A stretch of 64,000 nucleotides of DNA from Nitrospirota bacterium (lineage in GTDB: Bacteria > Nitrospirota > Nitrospiria > JACQBZ01). Below, piece after piece: positions 43,009-51,626 of the stretch. Made by a program: the position numbers and the translations under genes. The notes under the pieces were generated by a model. It was not told where the DNA came from, ran no database searches, and saw only the letters and a program-made list of their open reading frames with translations. The first letter of the stretch is position 1. Each line of letters opens with the position of its first letter. The stretch spans positions 1-64,000 of the forward strand of contig JACQCA010000019.1 in the NCBI GenBank assembly GCA_016201865.1. Direction: 5' to 3'.

Positions 43009-44433
43009 CTATGGAGACTGTAAGAACTTAATAATTTCGTCCCGGTGCTTCTCTACAACCTTGTGGGCTGCTTTAATTAGGAGCGCCCCGTGGCATCGAT
43101 TCTTGATCTTGAACAGGGTCGGAATCTGACTGATCGCTTGCCGGATCTTCTCGGGTGTCACATCCGGTTTGAATACCCCGCGGCATTCGGCCGGGAGATC
43201 CTGGTAGCCCGCCCAGTCGGCGTCCGTGTTTTTCAGGAAAACGATCGTGAAGTGGTTAAAATCCGGGAGAAGAACTTGCTCGCCTCGAAGGATATTCCAC
43301 AGTGCAAACTGATAGGCATTCGCCCGCTGTTCCATGATCCCGACCGGACGAGAGGGATCGTCTACGAATGCCTGGAATCCCTGCCTTGTGTGATCCATCT
43401 CATCATTTTTAACATCGAACGGATAAGAGGCATCCATCACGATAATGAGGCCTTTCTTGGCAGATCCCGGTGTTATTTTGTTCAAAAATACTTCGGACAG
43501 GGATTCAAGACCGAGGTTATCGAAAAGGCCTCCATCCCCGATATGGTTATAGGTCGGCTGGCCCTCCACGTTGTAGGTGACGGGTCCTATCACGGGCGGA
43601 AAGGAGGCCGATGTGGCCACGGCAAGGGAGATCCGGAGTTCGTGATGATCGCCTTGAATGTCTTCGAAGGTAACAGGGAGCAATTGCTTCCTGGCTTTTT
43701 CAATTCTTGCCGCAATACCGGCCTGTTCATCCTTCGGAAATCCTTTTTGGTTCTCTTGGGCGGCCTGTCCAAGCAACCGGGTGAAGTCATAGTTAAAATC
43801 GGCGGGCGAGAGTGTGGTGAGGACAAACCGGCGGCCGTTGTTATAGAGCGTCCCATTGAGGATCAGTCGCGGACTGTCCCCATGTTGTTCCCGTTTGTAG
43901 AGCCCGGAGAAGGTAATCTCATTGAAAAAGGCGCCGTCCCATACCTCGGAAAGCGAGTAGGCCACCTTGGTGGGATTGAACTGCCTAACAAAAAAGATCT
44001 GTCGAAGAAGCACGGGCGTCTGAAAGTTCCGTTGCATGTCCGCTTTATAATCTGAGAAAAAGCCCTGGTAGCGCGGGGAGAGTCCCTTGTCGCCCAAGAT
44101 GGGTACTCCTCGATCGGGCTTCTTCACCGCGTAATAGGCGCCCGCAAGGCTGCCTCCGGACACGCTGGAGATGTAGTTCACTTTTTCCAGCAGGCTTATC
44201 TCCCGATCGCCCTCCTTGATTCGCACCTCGGCCAGCGCTTCCAGAGCACCGGCCGCAAAGGTGGCCGCTCGGCTGCCTCCTCCTGAAATCGCCAAGCCGA
44301 CGAGCGTGTTCGGTTCCTCTAAGGGTTGAAACACGGGTCCGCCGGTCGTGTTCGGCGTGAGATAATGAATCCGGGCAGAACATCCTGTCGATAACAGGGA
44401 AAGCATGACCCCCAGAAAGAGAAGAGCTTTCAT
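43009..44433 (-). CDS. patatin-like phospholipase, lipoprotein
   Basis: About 474 residues from the ATG at 44433 with GGAGGCGGCC upstream; the longer track start is rejected. Signal plus lipobox LLSTGCSA. Patatin motifs: GLAISGGGSRAATFAAGALE (oxyanion loop), ISSVSGGSLAGAYY (nucleophile Ser), and GDGGLFDNLG (catalytic Asp). Both catalytic residues are present, so it should be an active lipid hydrolase, anchored at the periplasmic face. The C-terminal 150 residues have no separate domain call. Its promoter with TTGACA lies upstream. Same strand as the polytopic patatin and pldA. Confidence 0.87.
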   Translation of the reverse strand: MKALLFLGVMLSLLSTGCSARIHYLTPNTTGGPVFQPLEEPNTLVGLAISGGGSRAATFAAGALEALAEVRIKEGDREISLLEKVNYISSVSGGSLAGAYYAVKKPDRGVPILGDKGLSPRYQGFFSDYKADMQRNFQTPVLLRQIFFVRQFNPTKVAYSLSEVWDGAFFNEITFSGLYKREQHGDSPRLILNGTLYNNGRRFVLTTLSPADFNYDFTRLLGQAAQENQKGFPKDEQAGIAARIEKARKQLLPVTFEDIQGDHHELRISLAVATSASFPPVIGPVTYNVEGQPTYNHIGDGGLFDNLGLESLSEVFLNKITPGSAKKGLIIVMDASYPFDVKNDEMDHTRQGFQAFVDDPSRPVGIMEQRANAYQFALWNILRGEQVLLPDFNHFTIVFLKNTDADWAGYQDLPAECRGVFKPDVTPEKIRQAISQIPTLFKIKNRCHGALLIKAAHKVVEKHRDEIIKFLQSP

Positions 44434-44506
44434 GGCCGCCTCCATAAAGAAAGGTGTTGCGCGCATCCCGCCGGATGCGGCGGGAGTATATATGGGATGT
44501 GAGGCC

Positions 44507-44535
44507 GGTATATCAAAACCTGCTGAACCTGTCAA
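44507..44535 (-). promoter_or_regulatory. sigma-70 promoter of the patatin lipoprotein gene
   Basis: Minus strand TTGACA (44530-44535), 17-bp spacer, TATACC (44507-44512). The leader of about 65 nt contains a TCCCGCC-GGATGC-GGCGGGA-type hairpin. Confidence 0.6.
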
Positions 44536-44605
44536 GAAAAAATATCCGAAGGGGTTCCGGCTCAATCTTGCATCCCATCCGTCGATGTGTTAGGCTTCCG
44601 TCGCC

Positions 44606-45940
44606 ATGAAACGACCGATTATTGCCATCATCGGACGGCCGAATGTCGGCAAGTCCACGCTGTTCAACCGGATCTTGGGACGGCGCGTTGCGATCGTGGA
44701 GGACATCCCGGGCGTCACGCGCGACCGGAATTATGCCGAGGCGGCCTACGGCGGGCGGTCCTTCACGCTGGTGGACACCGGCGGACTGGACCCGACGGCC
44801 AAGTCACGCGAAAGCATTCTGTCTCAGGTCAAGGCCCAGACAGAGCATGCGATTGCCGATGCCGACATCCTGATCATGCTTTTTGACGGCCGCGAAGGCG
44901 TCACGGCTTTGGATGAGGAGATCGTCCCGCTGCTGCGTCGTCTCAAGAAACCGATCTTTTACGCGATCAACAAAATCGACGCGCCCAAATCCGAGCCGCT
45001 CACGGCCGAGTTCTACCGGCTCGGAATCAAAACGCTCTATCCCGTTTCGGCCGAGCACAGCAAGGGTGTGGATGAGTTGTTGGAGGCGATCGAGCCCCTG
45101 TTGCCGCCGCCCTTGGAGGCCGGGGAGCGTGAGGATGCGACCGCCGCCGTGCCCAAGGTGGCCGTGGTCGGCCGGCCGAATGTCGGAAAGTCCACCTTGA
45201 TCAACACACTCTTGGGAGAAGACCGCCTCGTGACGGACGCGACGCCCGGCACAACGCGGGACACGATCGACAGTCGGGTGCGGCATGACGGCAAGACGTA
45301 TTGCTTCATCGATACGGCCGGAATCCGTCGAAGGGGAAGAATCGAGCGGGGCGTGGAGCGTTATAGCCTCTCGCGCGCATTGACGGCGATCGAGCGGTGC
45401 GACCTGGCCGTGGTGGTGTTGGACGCGGCGGAGGGGATCGTCGAACAGGATACCAAAATCATCGGCCAGGCGCTTAAGGCACGCAAGGGCTGTCTGATTT
45501 TGGTGAACAAGTGGGATCGGCGGCGGGGTGATCCGAAGGCGAGGGAGAAGATCCGGTCCGAGTTAGAACGCCGCTTGTCGTTCATCCCGTATGCCCCGGT
45601 CCTGTTCATCTCGGCCCTGGAAGGAACGCCGGTCAAGGAGATCTTCGAAAAGATTGATGCGATCGTGACGGCCTATTCCAACCGCGTCTCGACCGGGGCC
45701 TTGAACCGCGCCTTCGAGCGGGCTGTTTCGACCCATCCGCCTCCGCAACGATCCGGACGACCTGTAAAGCTCAATTACATCACGCAGGCAGAGGTTCGCC
45801 CGCCGACCTTCGTGATCTTCTCCAACCGACCGGAGCAGGTGAAGGAGCCGTACCTCCGCTACCTCGAGAATTTCCTCCGCGACTCATTTGATTTCACCGG
45901 AACGCCGCTGGCTATCCGAATACGGAAGAAGCGATCATAA
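44606..45940 (+). CDS. der: ribosome-assembly GTPase Der (EngA)
   Basis: A 444-residue double-GTPase. The first G domain has GRPNVGKSTLFNRI, DTGGLDP and NKID. The second has GRPNVGKSTLINTLLGEDR, DTAGIRRRGR and NKWD. The C-terminal KH-like domain (about 355-444) ends with FTGTPLAIRIRKK. It acts in 50S subunit maturation. Length and motif spacing are standard. A short A/T-poor gap separates it from the divergent patatin gene; any promoter must lie in that region. Confidence 0.97.
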   Translation: MKRPIIAIIGRPNVGKSTLFNRILGRRVAIVEDIPGVTRDRNYAEAAYGGRSFTLVDTGGLDPTAKSRESILSQVKAQTEHAIADADILIMLFDGREGVTALDEEIVPLLRRLKKPIFYAINKIDAPKSEPLTAEFYRLGIKTLYPVSAEHSKGVDELLEAIEPLLPPPLEAGEREDATAAVPKVAVVGRPNVGKSTLINTLLGEDRLVTDATPGTTRDTIDSRVRHDGKTYCFIDTAGIRRRGRIERGVERYSLSRALTAIERCDLAVVVLDAAEGIVEQDTKIIGQALKARKGCLILVNKWDRRRGDPKAREKIRSELERRLSFIPYAPVLFISALEGTPVKEIFEKIDAIVTAYSNRVSTGALNRAFERAVSTHPPPQRSGRPVKLNYITQAEVRPPTFVIFSNRPEQVKEPYLRYLENFLRDSFDFTGTPLAIRIRKKRS

Positions 45941-46009
45941 TCTGAGTTTGCATGGCGACGGCCGGCGTGATAGGATGGTTGACGGTTTTTAGTCTACGAA
46001 AGGCAACCG

Positions 46010-46792
46010 GTGAAGCATCGAATCGCGAACGTTGTCGTTATTGTAATCGGAATTGCGGCCGGGGGGTTGAATCCGTCGCATCATGCCTGGGCTTATGAAG
46101 AAGAACGGGTTGCGGACGGCGCTACGATTACCGGACGGGCGATTTTTAAAGGCGCCGTCCCGCCGCCGAGACCGTTCGGCCTGATCGTCTATCCCGATAT
46201 CGAACTTTGCGAGCGGATCTCGGATGGAAAGGGACACCGCCTGCTCCGTGATTTTACGGTTTCGAAGGACGGAGGACTTCAGGATGTGGTCGTGGTTGTG
46301 GAAGACGTCAAGCAAGGGAAGCCCTTTCCAGTATCCGGTCCCAAGATCGCGATCAAGGATTGCAGCTTTACCCCGTTCATGTCCGTGATCCGCGACCGGC
46401 AGAACATGACCTTTCAAAACCATGACAGCGTGATTCACGATATCCAAACCTATGCGATCGAGGACAATAAACGCGGAGACCGGATCTTTGATCGCGCGGC
46501 GCTGGCCGAATCCAGCTTGACTCAGGAGATCAAGCTTCCAAAGGGACAAAAAGTGGTCTGGGTCCAGTGCGGCAAGCACTCATTCATGCAGACCTGGGCC
46601 TACGTCGTGGATAGTCCCTATGATGCGATCACGACGCAGGACGGAACCTTTTCGATCCAGGACCTTCCGCCGGGGCGGTACCGTGTGACGGCCTGGCATC
46701 CTTTCATGAAACTTCGAGAGCAGACAATCGAGGTCGCTCCAAACTCGAAGGTCGTCGTCAACTTCGAATTTGGAAAGCAGGAGACGAAATAA
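46010..46792 (+). CDS. exported cupredoxin-like protein with carboxypeptidase-regulatory-type domain
   Basis: A 260-residue protein (GTG start) with signal peptide (NVVVIVIGIAAGGL...HAWA). After an N-terminal beta region (ATITGRAIFKGAVPPP) comes a cupredoxin-like stretch. NHDSVIHDIQTY could supply one His, and VQCGKHSFMQTW has a C-x2-H-x2-M spacing like a type 1 copper site. The C-terminal 60 residues (TQDGTFSIQDLPPGRYRVTAWHP) match a carboxypeptidase-regulatory/Cna-B-like fold. This resembles methylamine-utilisation-type periplasmic proteins. It is 1 bp from the four-PCP_red gene, so the two are translationally coupled. Copper binding is inferred. Confidence 0.72.
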   Translation: MKHRIANVVVIVIGIAAGGLNPSHHAWAYEEERVADGATITGRAIFKGAVPPPRPFGLIVYPDIELCERISDGKGHRLLRDFTVSKDGGLQDVVVVVEDVKQGKPFPVSGPKIAIKDCSFTPFMSVIRDRQNMTFQNHDSVIHDIQTYAIEDNKRGDRIFDRAALAESSLTQEIKLPKGQKVVWVQCGKHSFMQTWAYVVDSPYDAITTQDGTFSIQDLPPGRYRVTAWHPFMKLREQTIEVAPNSKVVVNFEFGKQETK

Positions 46793-46793
46793 A

Positions 46794-47783
46794 ATGTCGA
46801 ACGAAACCCAGATTCAATGGACCGAAGACGCGCTGAAGAGCGTCGAAAAGGCCCCTCTGTTCTTGCGCGGCATGGTGAAAAAACTGGCCGAGAAAAAGGC
46901 GAGAGAGATGGGGCTGTCGCAAATCACGGCTGACCAATTGACGGCCTGGAAGAACGAATCGATGGGGGCGATGGGCGGCGAGAAGGGTCTTCAAGAGGCG
47001 GCCGATCAGATGGCCAAAGGCCATCTCCCCTGGACGCTCGCGGCGCGCGAGCGTCTCGCGACCGTCCCGGTTTTTATGCGGGAGATGGTGCGGCAGATCG
47101 CGGAAGAGGTTGCGATCGAACGCGGCCATATGGAGGTGAATGTCGAACTGCTTGAGAAGGTCGAGGCGCTGGGCGAGTTTGAGGATCAAAACCCGCGCGT
47201 GGCGATGCGCTGGTCGGAAGGCGCGACAGCATTGCTGATGAAGAAGATCGAAAGCGCGCCGCCCGTGGCGACCGATTTCGTCTCCCAGATGCTCAAGAGC
47301 GATGCCGAGGACCTGGCCCGGACCAAGGGCTTTTCCGAAATGACGGAGGAAAACCTGAGGGCCGTCTGGGAAGCGCCGCTCGAAGAGGTGAAATGGTCCG
47401 AAGAGGCCTGGCGGAGGTTACAGACCTCGCCCGATTTCGTCCGCAGCGGAATCAAGAAGGCGGCCGAACGGCGCGCGCGAAAAGACGGGGCCAAAGAGAT
47501 CTCGTCCGAGATGTTGACCCGTTACCGGAACCAGGCGATGATGAAAGCCGTGATGCGGATCCGAAAGCTCGGCTTCAACGAGCTGACCTTCGATGCCTTT
47601 GACGCGGCCAAACAGAAAGTAAAACGCCTCCGGGGAAACGAGCAGGCCGATAAGCGTCTGAATGAGATCCGCGATTTCATGACCAAACGCCCCGAGAAGC
47701 CCGGCGAAGTTCTCGGCGACGAATTGATGACCCGATTCCGGAAATTCCTTAAGGGTGAAGGCGACCTCAAGCCCGACGCATAG
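46794..47783 (+). CDS. protein with four PCP_red domains
   Basis: A 329-residue cytosolic protein. It consists of four tandem units of about 45 residues, each with W(T/S)xxA...(V/A)P.F.R...(K/R).AE..A...G: residues 8-53, 79-123, 139-193 and 200-245. A helical tail follows. The unit is the PCP_red domain known from the 57-kDa subunit (BchB/ChlB) of light-independent protochlorophyllide reductase and from many stand-alone proteins. No nitrogenase-like domain is present, so it is not that enzyme. The start is the ATG 1 bp after the cupredoxin-like gene's TAA. Function unknown; its partner in this window is the USP-PCP_red fusion at 52-54 kb. Confidence 0.8.
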   Translation: MSNETQIQWTEDALKSVEKAPLFLRGMVKKLAEKKAREMGLSQITADQLTAWKNESMGAMGGEKGLQEAADQMAKGHLPWTLAARERLATVPVFMREMVRQIAEEVAIERGHMEVNVELLEKVEALGEFEDQNPRVAMRWSEGATALLMKKIESAPPVATDFVSQMLKSDAEDLARTKGFSEMTEENLRAVWEAPLEEVKWSEEAWRRLQTSPDFVRSGIKKAAERRARKDGAKEISSEMLTRYRNQAMMKAVMRIRKLGFNELTFDAFDAAKQKVKRLRGNEQADKRLNEIRDFMTKRPEKPGEVLGDELMTRFRKFLKGEGDLKPDA

Positions 47784-47903
47784 CCATTTCCCTCCTTTAT
47801 TTTCCTCCCATCTAAATCAGGACAGGGCCGACCGCCTGATCGGGACGCGAGGGGAGAAGCATGGAATGCTCACGATGACGACCACCGGAAAGAGGTTTTC
47901 CTA

Positions 47904-48686
47904 ATGGAACACGTCGGGCTGGTTCTGCTCACCACCTTTCTCTACGGCTTCCGCCACGGGATTGATTGGGATCATATCGCGGCGATCACGGACATCACCA
48001 GCACCGCACCCTCCCTTTCCGCCGCACAAGCGGGTCGGCCCGTTCTGTTTCTGTCGACGATGTATGTGTTGGGGCATGCGGCGATGGTGGTGACGCTCGG
48101 CTCGGCGGCGCTCCTGGCCCAGGAAATTCTACCCCGATGGGTGGATCCCATCCTGGAGCGGGTTGTGGGAGCGACACTGCTACTGCTGGCCGTCTGGGTC
48201 TTCTACTCCCTGGTGCAGTATCTGCGCGGCCGGGGCGAGTTCCAATTGCGCAGCCGCTGGATGCTCATTTTCTCCGGGATCGCGTACCTCTGGCACCGTC
48301 TGCATGAACGGCTCGAGGGCGGCGCGCACGAGCATCGACATCGGCTGACGCAGTACAGTCCGGTTTCGGCCTTCATCGTGGGAATCATTCACGGCATCGG
48401 GGCCGAGACCGGATCGCAGGTCCTGCTCATTGCGGCCGTCGGCGGGGCGGCCGGACCCAAGTACGGACTGCTGCTGATGGGGAGCTTTGTGACCGGTCTC
48501 GTCCTGAGCAACAGTCTGATCGCCGTGGTCACGGCCGCCGGATTTCTCGGGGCGCAGAGCCAGCGCGGTGTGTACGTGGCGGTCGGCTTGATGGCCGGTA
48601 TTTTCAGCCTGGTGGTGGGCGTCTACTTTGTGACGGGGCGGGCCGAGTCGCTGCCCGACCTGCCCGGCCTGTTCGGCGCGCACTAA
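47904..48686 (+). CDS. NiCoT/HoxN-like nickel-cobalt permease
   Basis: A 260-residue membrane protein with about seven hydrophobic segments. The NiCoT signature region is recognisable as GFRHGIDWDHIAAITDIT (family RHAxDADHI), a variant with Trp in place of Ala. The conserved second motif GIIHGIGAETGSQVLL also fits. A His-rich cytoplasmic loop (HEHRHR) lies between the helices. Transport of Ni or Co is the family default; the variant signature lowers certainty. It is preceded by a 120-bp leader and followed by the copper operon. Metal-linked context supports a metal permease. Confidence 0.72.
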   Translation: MEHVGLVLLTTFLYGFRHGIDWDHIAAITDITSTAPSLSAAQAGRPVLFLSTMYVLGHAAMVVTLGSAALLAQEILPRWVDPILERVVGATLLLLAVWVFYSLVQYLRGRGEFQLRSRWMLIFSGIAYLWHRLHERLEGGAHEHRHRLTQYSPVSAFIVGIIHGIGAETGSQVLLIAAVGGAAGPKYGLLLMGSFVTGLVLSNSLIAVVTAAGFLGAQSQRGVYVAVGLMAGIFSLVVGVYFVTGRAESLPDLPGLFGAH

Positions 48687-48694
48687 GAAAAAAC

Positions 48695-48723
48695 TTGACG
48701 GCCGAATAAAAAAGGATTATGTG
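48695..48723 (+). promoter_or_regulatory. putative promoter of the copper operon
   Basis: TTGACG, 17-bp A-rich spacer, TATGTG, ending about 18 bp before the ATG of the His-rich protein. Confidence 0.5.
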
Positions 48724-48741
48724 TAATACCTGACGGTTATC

Positions 48742-49059
48742 ATGATGCGAAAGACACAAATCAAGCAGACCGCCCTCGTTCTCACCCTGGTCTATCTCTT
48801 TCTGTCGGGCTTTATAATGGTCGGAGCGGGAGGGCATGCTGCCCATCACAGTGATTCCGCCGACCATGCCGCCCAGCATGCCTCTTTCATCTGCAATTGG
48901 ATGTGCGCCGCCTCCACGTTTGTCCAATCGGCGAATCCACGCTTAAGCCAAAGATTGACGCTCTCTTTTGAGAACTTAGCGGGTTACGCCGACGGCTTCT
49001 ACGGTATCCGTTCCGTCATTTCTTTTTATATCCGTCCCCCTCCCGTCTCCGTTTCATAA
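48742..49059 (+). CDS. small His/Cys-containing exported protein
   Basis: A 105-residue protein with one hydrophobic N-terminal segment (LVLTLVYLFLSGFIMVGAG). A cluster rich in His follows (GGHAAHHSDSADHAAQHAS), then CNWMC. This could bind copper. The rest is beta-like (SLTLSFENLAG). No family is recognised. It is the first gene of the CopC/CopD group and has a promoter-like element upstream. A metal-sensing or metal-delivery role is inferred only from composition and neighbours. Confidence 0.55.
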   Translation: MMRKTQIKQTALVLTLVYLFLSGFIMVGAGGHAAHHSDSADHAAQHASFICNWMCAASTFVQSANPRLSQRLTLSFENLAGYADGFYGIRSVISFYIRPPPVSVS

Positions 49060-49188
49060 ACGGATAACCCCATAACCAACATTTCAGGCTTCGTGTGTTG
49101 AGGACGGCCATCGGCCTCCATCGTGTTCGGGGAAGGTCGCGGCCGGCTCTTTCATCACGAGGCGCAAATTGATGACGGGAGGAGACCG

Positions 49189-50124
49189 ATGTGTGACTTT
49201 TTTATTCGATTGACCGGCGTGCTGTTTCTGATCGGCTTGATGGGATGGCCGACGATCCTTTGGGCCCATGGAGTGGTAGGCAAGCGATTTTTCCCGGCGT
49301 CCATCGTCGTGGAAGATCCATTTCCGGCCGACGAAATGACCCTGGCGGCCCCCTCCTATATCAAGGGTCCCGAGGGGAAGGAGACTTCCGTCGGGTTTGA
49401 GATACAAAAACGATTGAGCCCCGATCTGGGACTTTCGGTCGGGGACGAATATCTCTCGGTCAACCCCGAGGAGGAAGGACGGCCCACCGAAAAAGGTTTC
49501 GCCAATCCCGAGTTCACACTGACCTACGCCATGTTCCGCAGCTCGGAACATGAATATATCGCCTCGACGGCCGTCAGTTTTGAGCCGGGAGGGATCGGCT
49601 CGGATAAGGTGGGCGCCGAGGATCTGTCGCGCATCGCGCCGGCCTTCCTGTTCGGAAAGGGGTTGGGCGATCTGCCCGACAGGTTGGCTTACCTGAGGCC
49701 GCTTGCGGTATCCGGCCGTGTCGGCCTGGAGGTGCCTTGGGGCCGAAGCGGTGATGCGGCGGATCTGGCCGGCTCATTCCGTTATGGACTGGTGGTGGAA
49801 TACAGCATTCCGTATCTCCAGTCTTTCGTCAAAGATGTGGGGCTTCCCCGGCCGTTCAACCGGATGTTCCCGATCGTAGAGCTGACCTATGATGTCCCGA
49901 TGAGCGGACCGGATGCACATAAGGCCACCGGGTTCTTAAATCCCGGGATCGTCTGGACCGGAAAGTACGTTGAGCTTGGACTCGAGGCCCAAATTCCGTT
50001 AAACGACCGGACCGGAAAAAATACCGGCGTGGCCGGGTTGATTCACCTTTTCTTGGACGATATGGCACCGAACGTTTTTTCTTGGACGCCCTTTTCGGGG
50101 ACGTTGGGACCGACACGACGATGA
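49189..50124 (+). CDS. exported beta-rich protein linked to copper genes
   Basis: About 311 residues from the ATG at 49189, with GGGAGGAGACC upstream; the track start 49123 is rejected. A signal peptide (LTGVLFLIGLMGWPTILWAHG) ends with an A-H-G at the cleavage site, like CopC. The mature protein is beta-rich (FEIQKRLSPDLGLSVGDEYL, EFTLTYAMF, LVVEYSIPYL) and ends with a strand-like GLIHLFLDD. This could be an outer-membrane barrel or periplasmic sandwich. No certain family. Its stop overlaps copC (ATGA), so it belongs to the copper operon. Confidence 0.6.
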   Translation: MCDFFIRLTGVLFLIGLMGWPTILWAHGVVGKRFFPASIVVEDPFPADEMTLAAPSYIKGPEGKETSVGFEIQKRLSPDLGLSVGDEYLSVNPEEEGRPTEKGFANPEFTLTYAMFRSSEHEYIASTAVSFEPGGIGSDKVGAEDLSRIAPAFLFGKGLGDLPDRLAYLRPLAVSGRVGLEVPWGRSGDAADLAGSFRYGLVVEYSIPYLQSFVKDVGLPRPFNRMFPIVELTYDVPMSGPDAHKATGFLNPGIVWTGKYVELGLEAQIPLNDRTGKNTGVAGLIHLFLDDMAPNVFSWTPFSGTLGPTRR

Positions 50125-50534
50125 AAGCGAACCATTATATAGCCGTTCTATCCGCGGCCGTCGTGCTATTTGGATCGGCGGCCTCGCTCGCATGGGCCCA
50201 TGTCTTCCCGGATCATTCGGAACCGCGGGTGGGGTCGACGCTGAAGACCCCGCCTTCGACCGTCCGGATCTGGTTTGACGGTTATCTGGAGCCGGCCTTC
50301 AGTCGAATCGAGGTCTATTTAGATCAGGCGCCGGGGATACGGCAAAATCAGCATGAAGACCCCACGAGAATGGATCAAAACAACGGCCACGTAAATTCCT
50401 CGGACCCAACGCTTCTCGAAGTAAGCCTGTCCGTACTGCCGCCTGGAAGATATCGAGTGGCATGGAACGTTGTATCCGTGGATGGTCATCGCACGGAAGG
50501 GGATTTTTCATTCACGGTCGGTGGGCCGCCATGA
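50121..50534 (+). CDS. copC: copper resistance protein CopC
   Basis: A 137-residue periplasmic protein. The signal peptide ends at AWA|HVFPDHSEP, which places a Cu(II)-binding His at the mature N-terminus as in CopC. The C-terminal VSVDGHRTEGDFSFTV supplies the second conserved His region. The fold is the expected beta-barrel (PPSTVRIWFDG, YRVAWNVVSVDGH). A Met/His-rich Cu(I) loop is not evident, though HEDPTRMDQNNGHVNSS carries some. The ATG overlaps the upstream stop and its own stop overlaps copD. It hands copper to, or accepts it from, CopD. Confidence 0.92.
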   Translation: MKANHYIAVLSAAVVLFGSAASLAWAHVFPDHSEPRVGSTLKTPPSTVRIWFDGYLEPAFSRIEVYLDQAPGIRQNQHEDPTRMDQNNGHVNSSDPTLLEVSLSVLPPGRYRVAWNVVSVDGHRTEGDFSFTVGGPP

Positions 50535-51577
50535 CGCATTCCCATCTGTTCCTGCATATCGTGATCCGGTGGCTCGATTTCACGGCCCTTGCGGCGGTGT
50601 TGGGCGGCCTGTCCTACCGTTGCTTTGTGCTGACGCCGGCCTGCCGCGCCCGATCCATTTGGAATGGAGGAACCTCCGACCGGGCGCTGATGGCCGTGAT
50701 GCTGGCCGCGCTGGTCGTCACCAGCGTGATCGATCTGTCCCTCCGGACCGTCATGATGAGCGGACGGCCCGTCTCGGAACTTTTTTCGGTGATTCCGACC
50801 GTGTTCTTAAAGACGCATTTCGGAGGAATCTGGATCGGGCGGTTCGGGCTGATCCTCTTGTTGGGAGGGATTCTTTTCCTTGAGGCCCGAGGGATTTTTG
50901 GCAAAACGGCGTCCGGTTATTTGTCGCTCGGGGCCGGGGCCGCTCTGGGACTGACCACGGGCCTTTCGGGTCATGCGGCCAATCAAGGAAACTGGACGGG
51001 AACCGTTTTTGTGGACTGGGTCCATGTCTTGGCTGTTTCGGGATGGGTGGGAGGGTTGTTCATTCTAACGATGCATCTTTCTCCGTTCTTGATCGCGGTT
51101 TCGGGGATCGAGCGGAGGGCCTTTTTGGCGGCGGTCATCCGGTCCTTCTCGACGGTGGCGATGACCTGCGTGGGCGGGCTGCTCTTATCGGGCGCTTACA
51201 ATACCTGGATCCATGTGCATTCCACATCGCTTTTGGTCGGGACGGAATACGGGAAGATTTTGATCCTCAAATGGGCGTTGCTTGTTCCGATGATTCTTCT
51301 CGGCGGGATCAGCCGGTTTTACGTTCTTCCGCGGCTAGAGAACAGCGATGGAAGCCCGAAAAACGGCGTTCTGACGCGCTTGGCCCGTTCAATCATCGAG
51401 GCGGTCTGGAAACGCCCGGACGATCAACGGCTCGAGCGGCTGTTCGTCAGGCTCATCATCATTGAGGCCGTACTGGGGCTGGGGGTTCTGGGCTGCAGCG
51501 CCTGGATCACGCAGCTCCCGCCGCCTCATGAGACGTCGCTCGGTCTGGACCATGGTCAGGGACAGCACACCATGTGA
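50531..51577 (+). CDS. copD: copper resistance protein CopD
   Basis: A 348-residue inner-membrane protein with about eight helices. CopD features are an N-terminal HLFLHIVIRWLDFTALAAVLGG, GLSGHAANQG, VDWVHVLAVSGWVGGL, and a late helix RLIIIEAVLGLG. The conserved His residues in the helices likely bind copper. Its ATG overlaps the copC stop by 4 bp (ATGA), so translation is coupled. The tail is rich in His, Gln and Pro (PPPHETS...HGQGQHTM), possibly a copper site. Import or homeostasis of copper is the family role. A GGGGACAGATTT palindrome follows. Confidence 0.92.
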   Translation: MTHSHLFLHIVIRWLDFTALAAVLGGLSYRCFVLTPACRARSIWNGGTSDRALMAVMLAALVVTSVIDLSLRTVMMSGRPVSELFSVIPTVFLKTHFGGIWIGRFGLILLLGGILFLEARGIFGKTASGYLSLGAGAALGLTTGLSGHAANQGNWTGTVFVDWVHVLAVSGWVGGLFILTMHLSPFLIAVSGIERRAFLAAVIRSFSTVAMTCVGGLLLSGAYNTWIHVHSTSLLVGTEYGKILILKWALLVPMILLGGISRFYVLPRLENSDGSPKNGVLTRLARSIIEAVWKRPDDQRLERLFVRLIIIEAVLGLGVLGCSAWITQLPPPHETSLGLDHGQGQHTM

Positions 51578-51591
51578 CGGCCGCATACGGT

Positions 51592-51620
51592 GTGGGGACA
51601 GATTTGAAATCTGTCCCCAC
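51592..51620. repeat. palindrome of the GGGGACAGATTT family, copy 2
   Basis: GTGGGGACAGATTT-G-AAATCTGTCCCCAC, 29 bp with one central base. It shares arms with 26772-26795 and sits between the convergent copD and CopD-like genes, where it may also terminate both. Confidence 0.85.
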
Positions 51621-51626
51621 CGGGTG

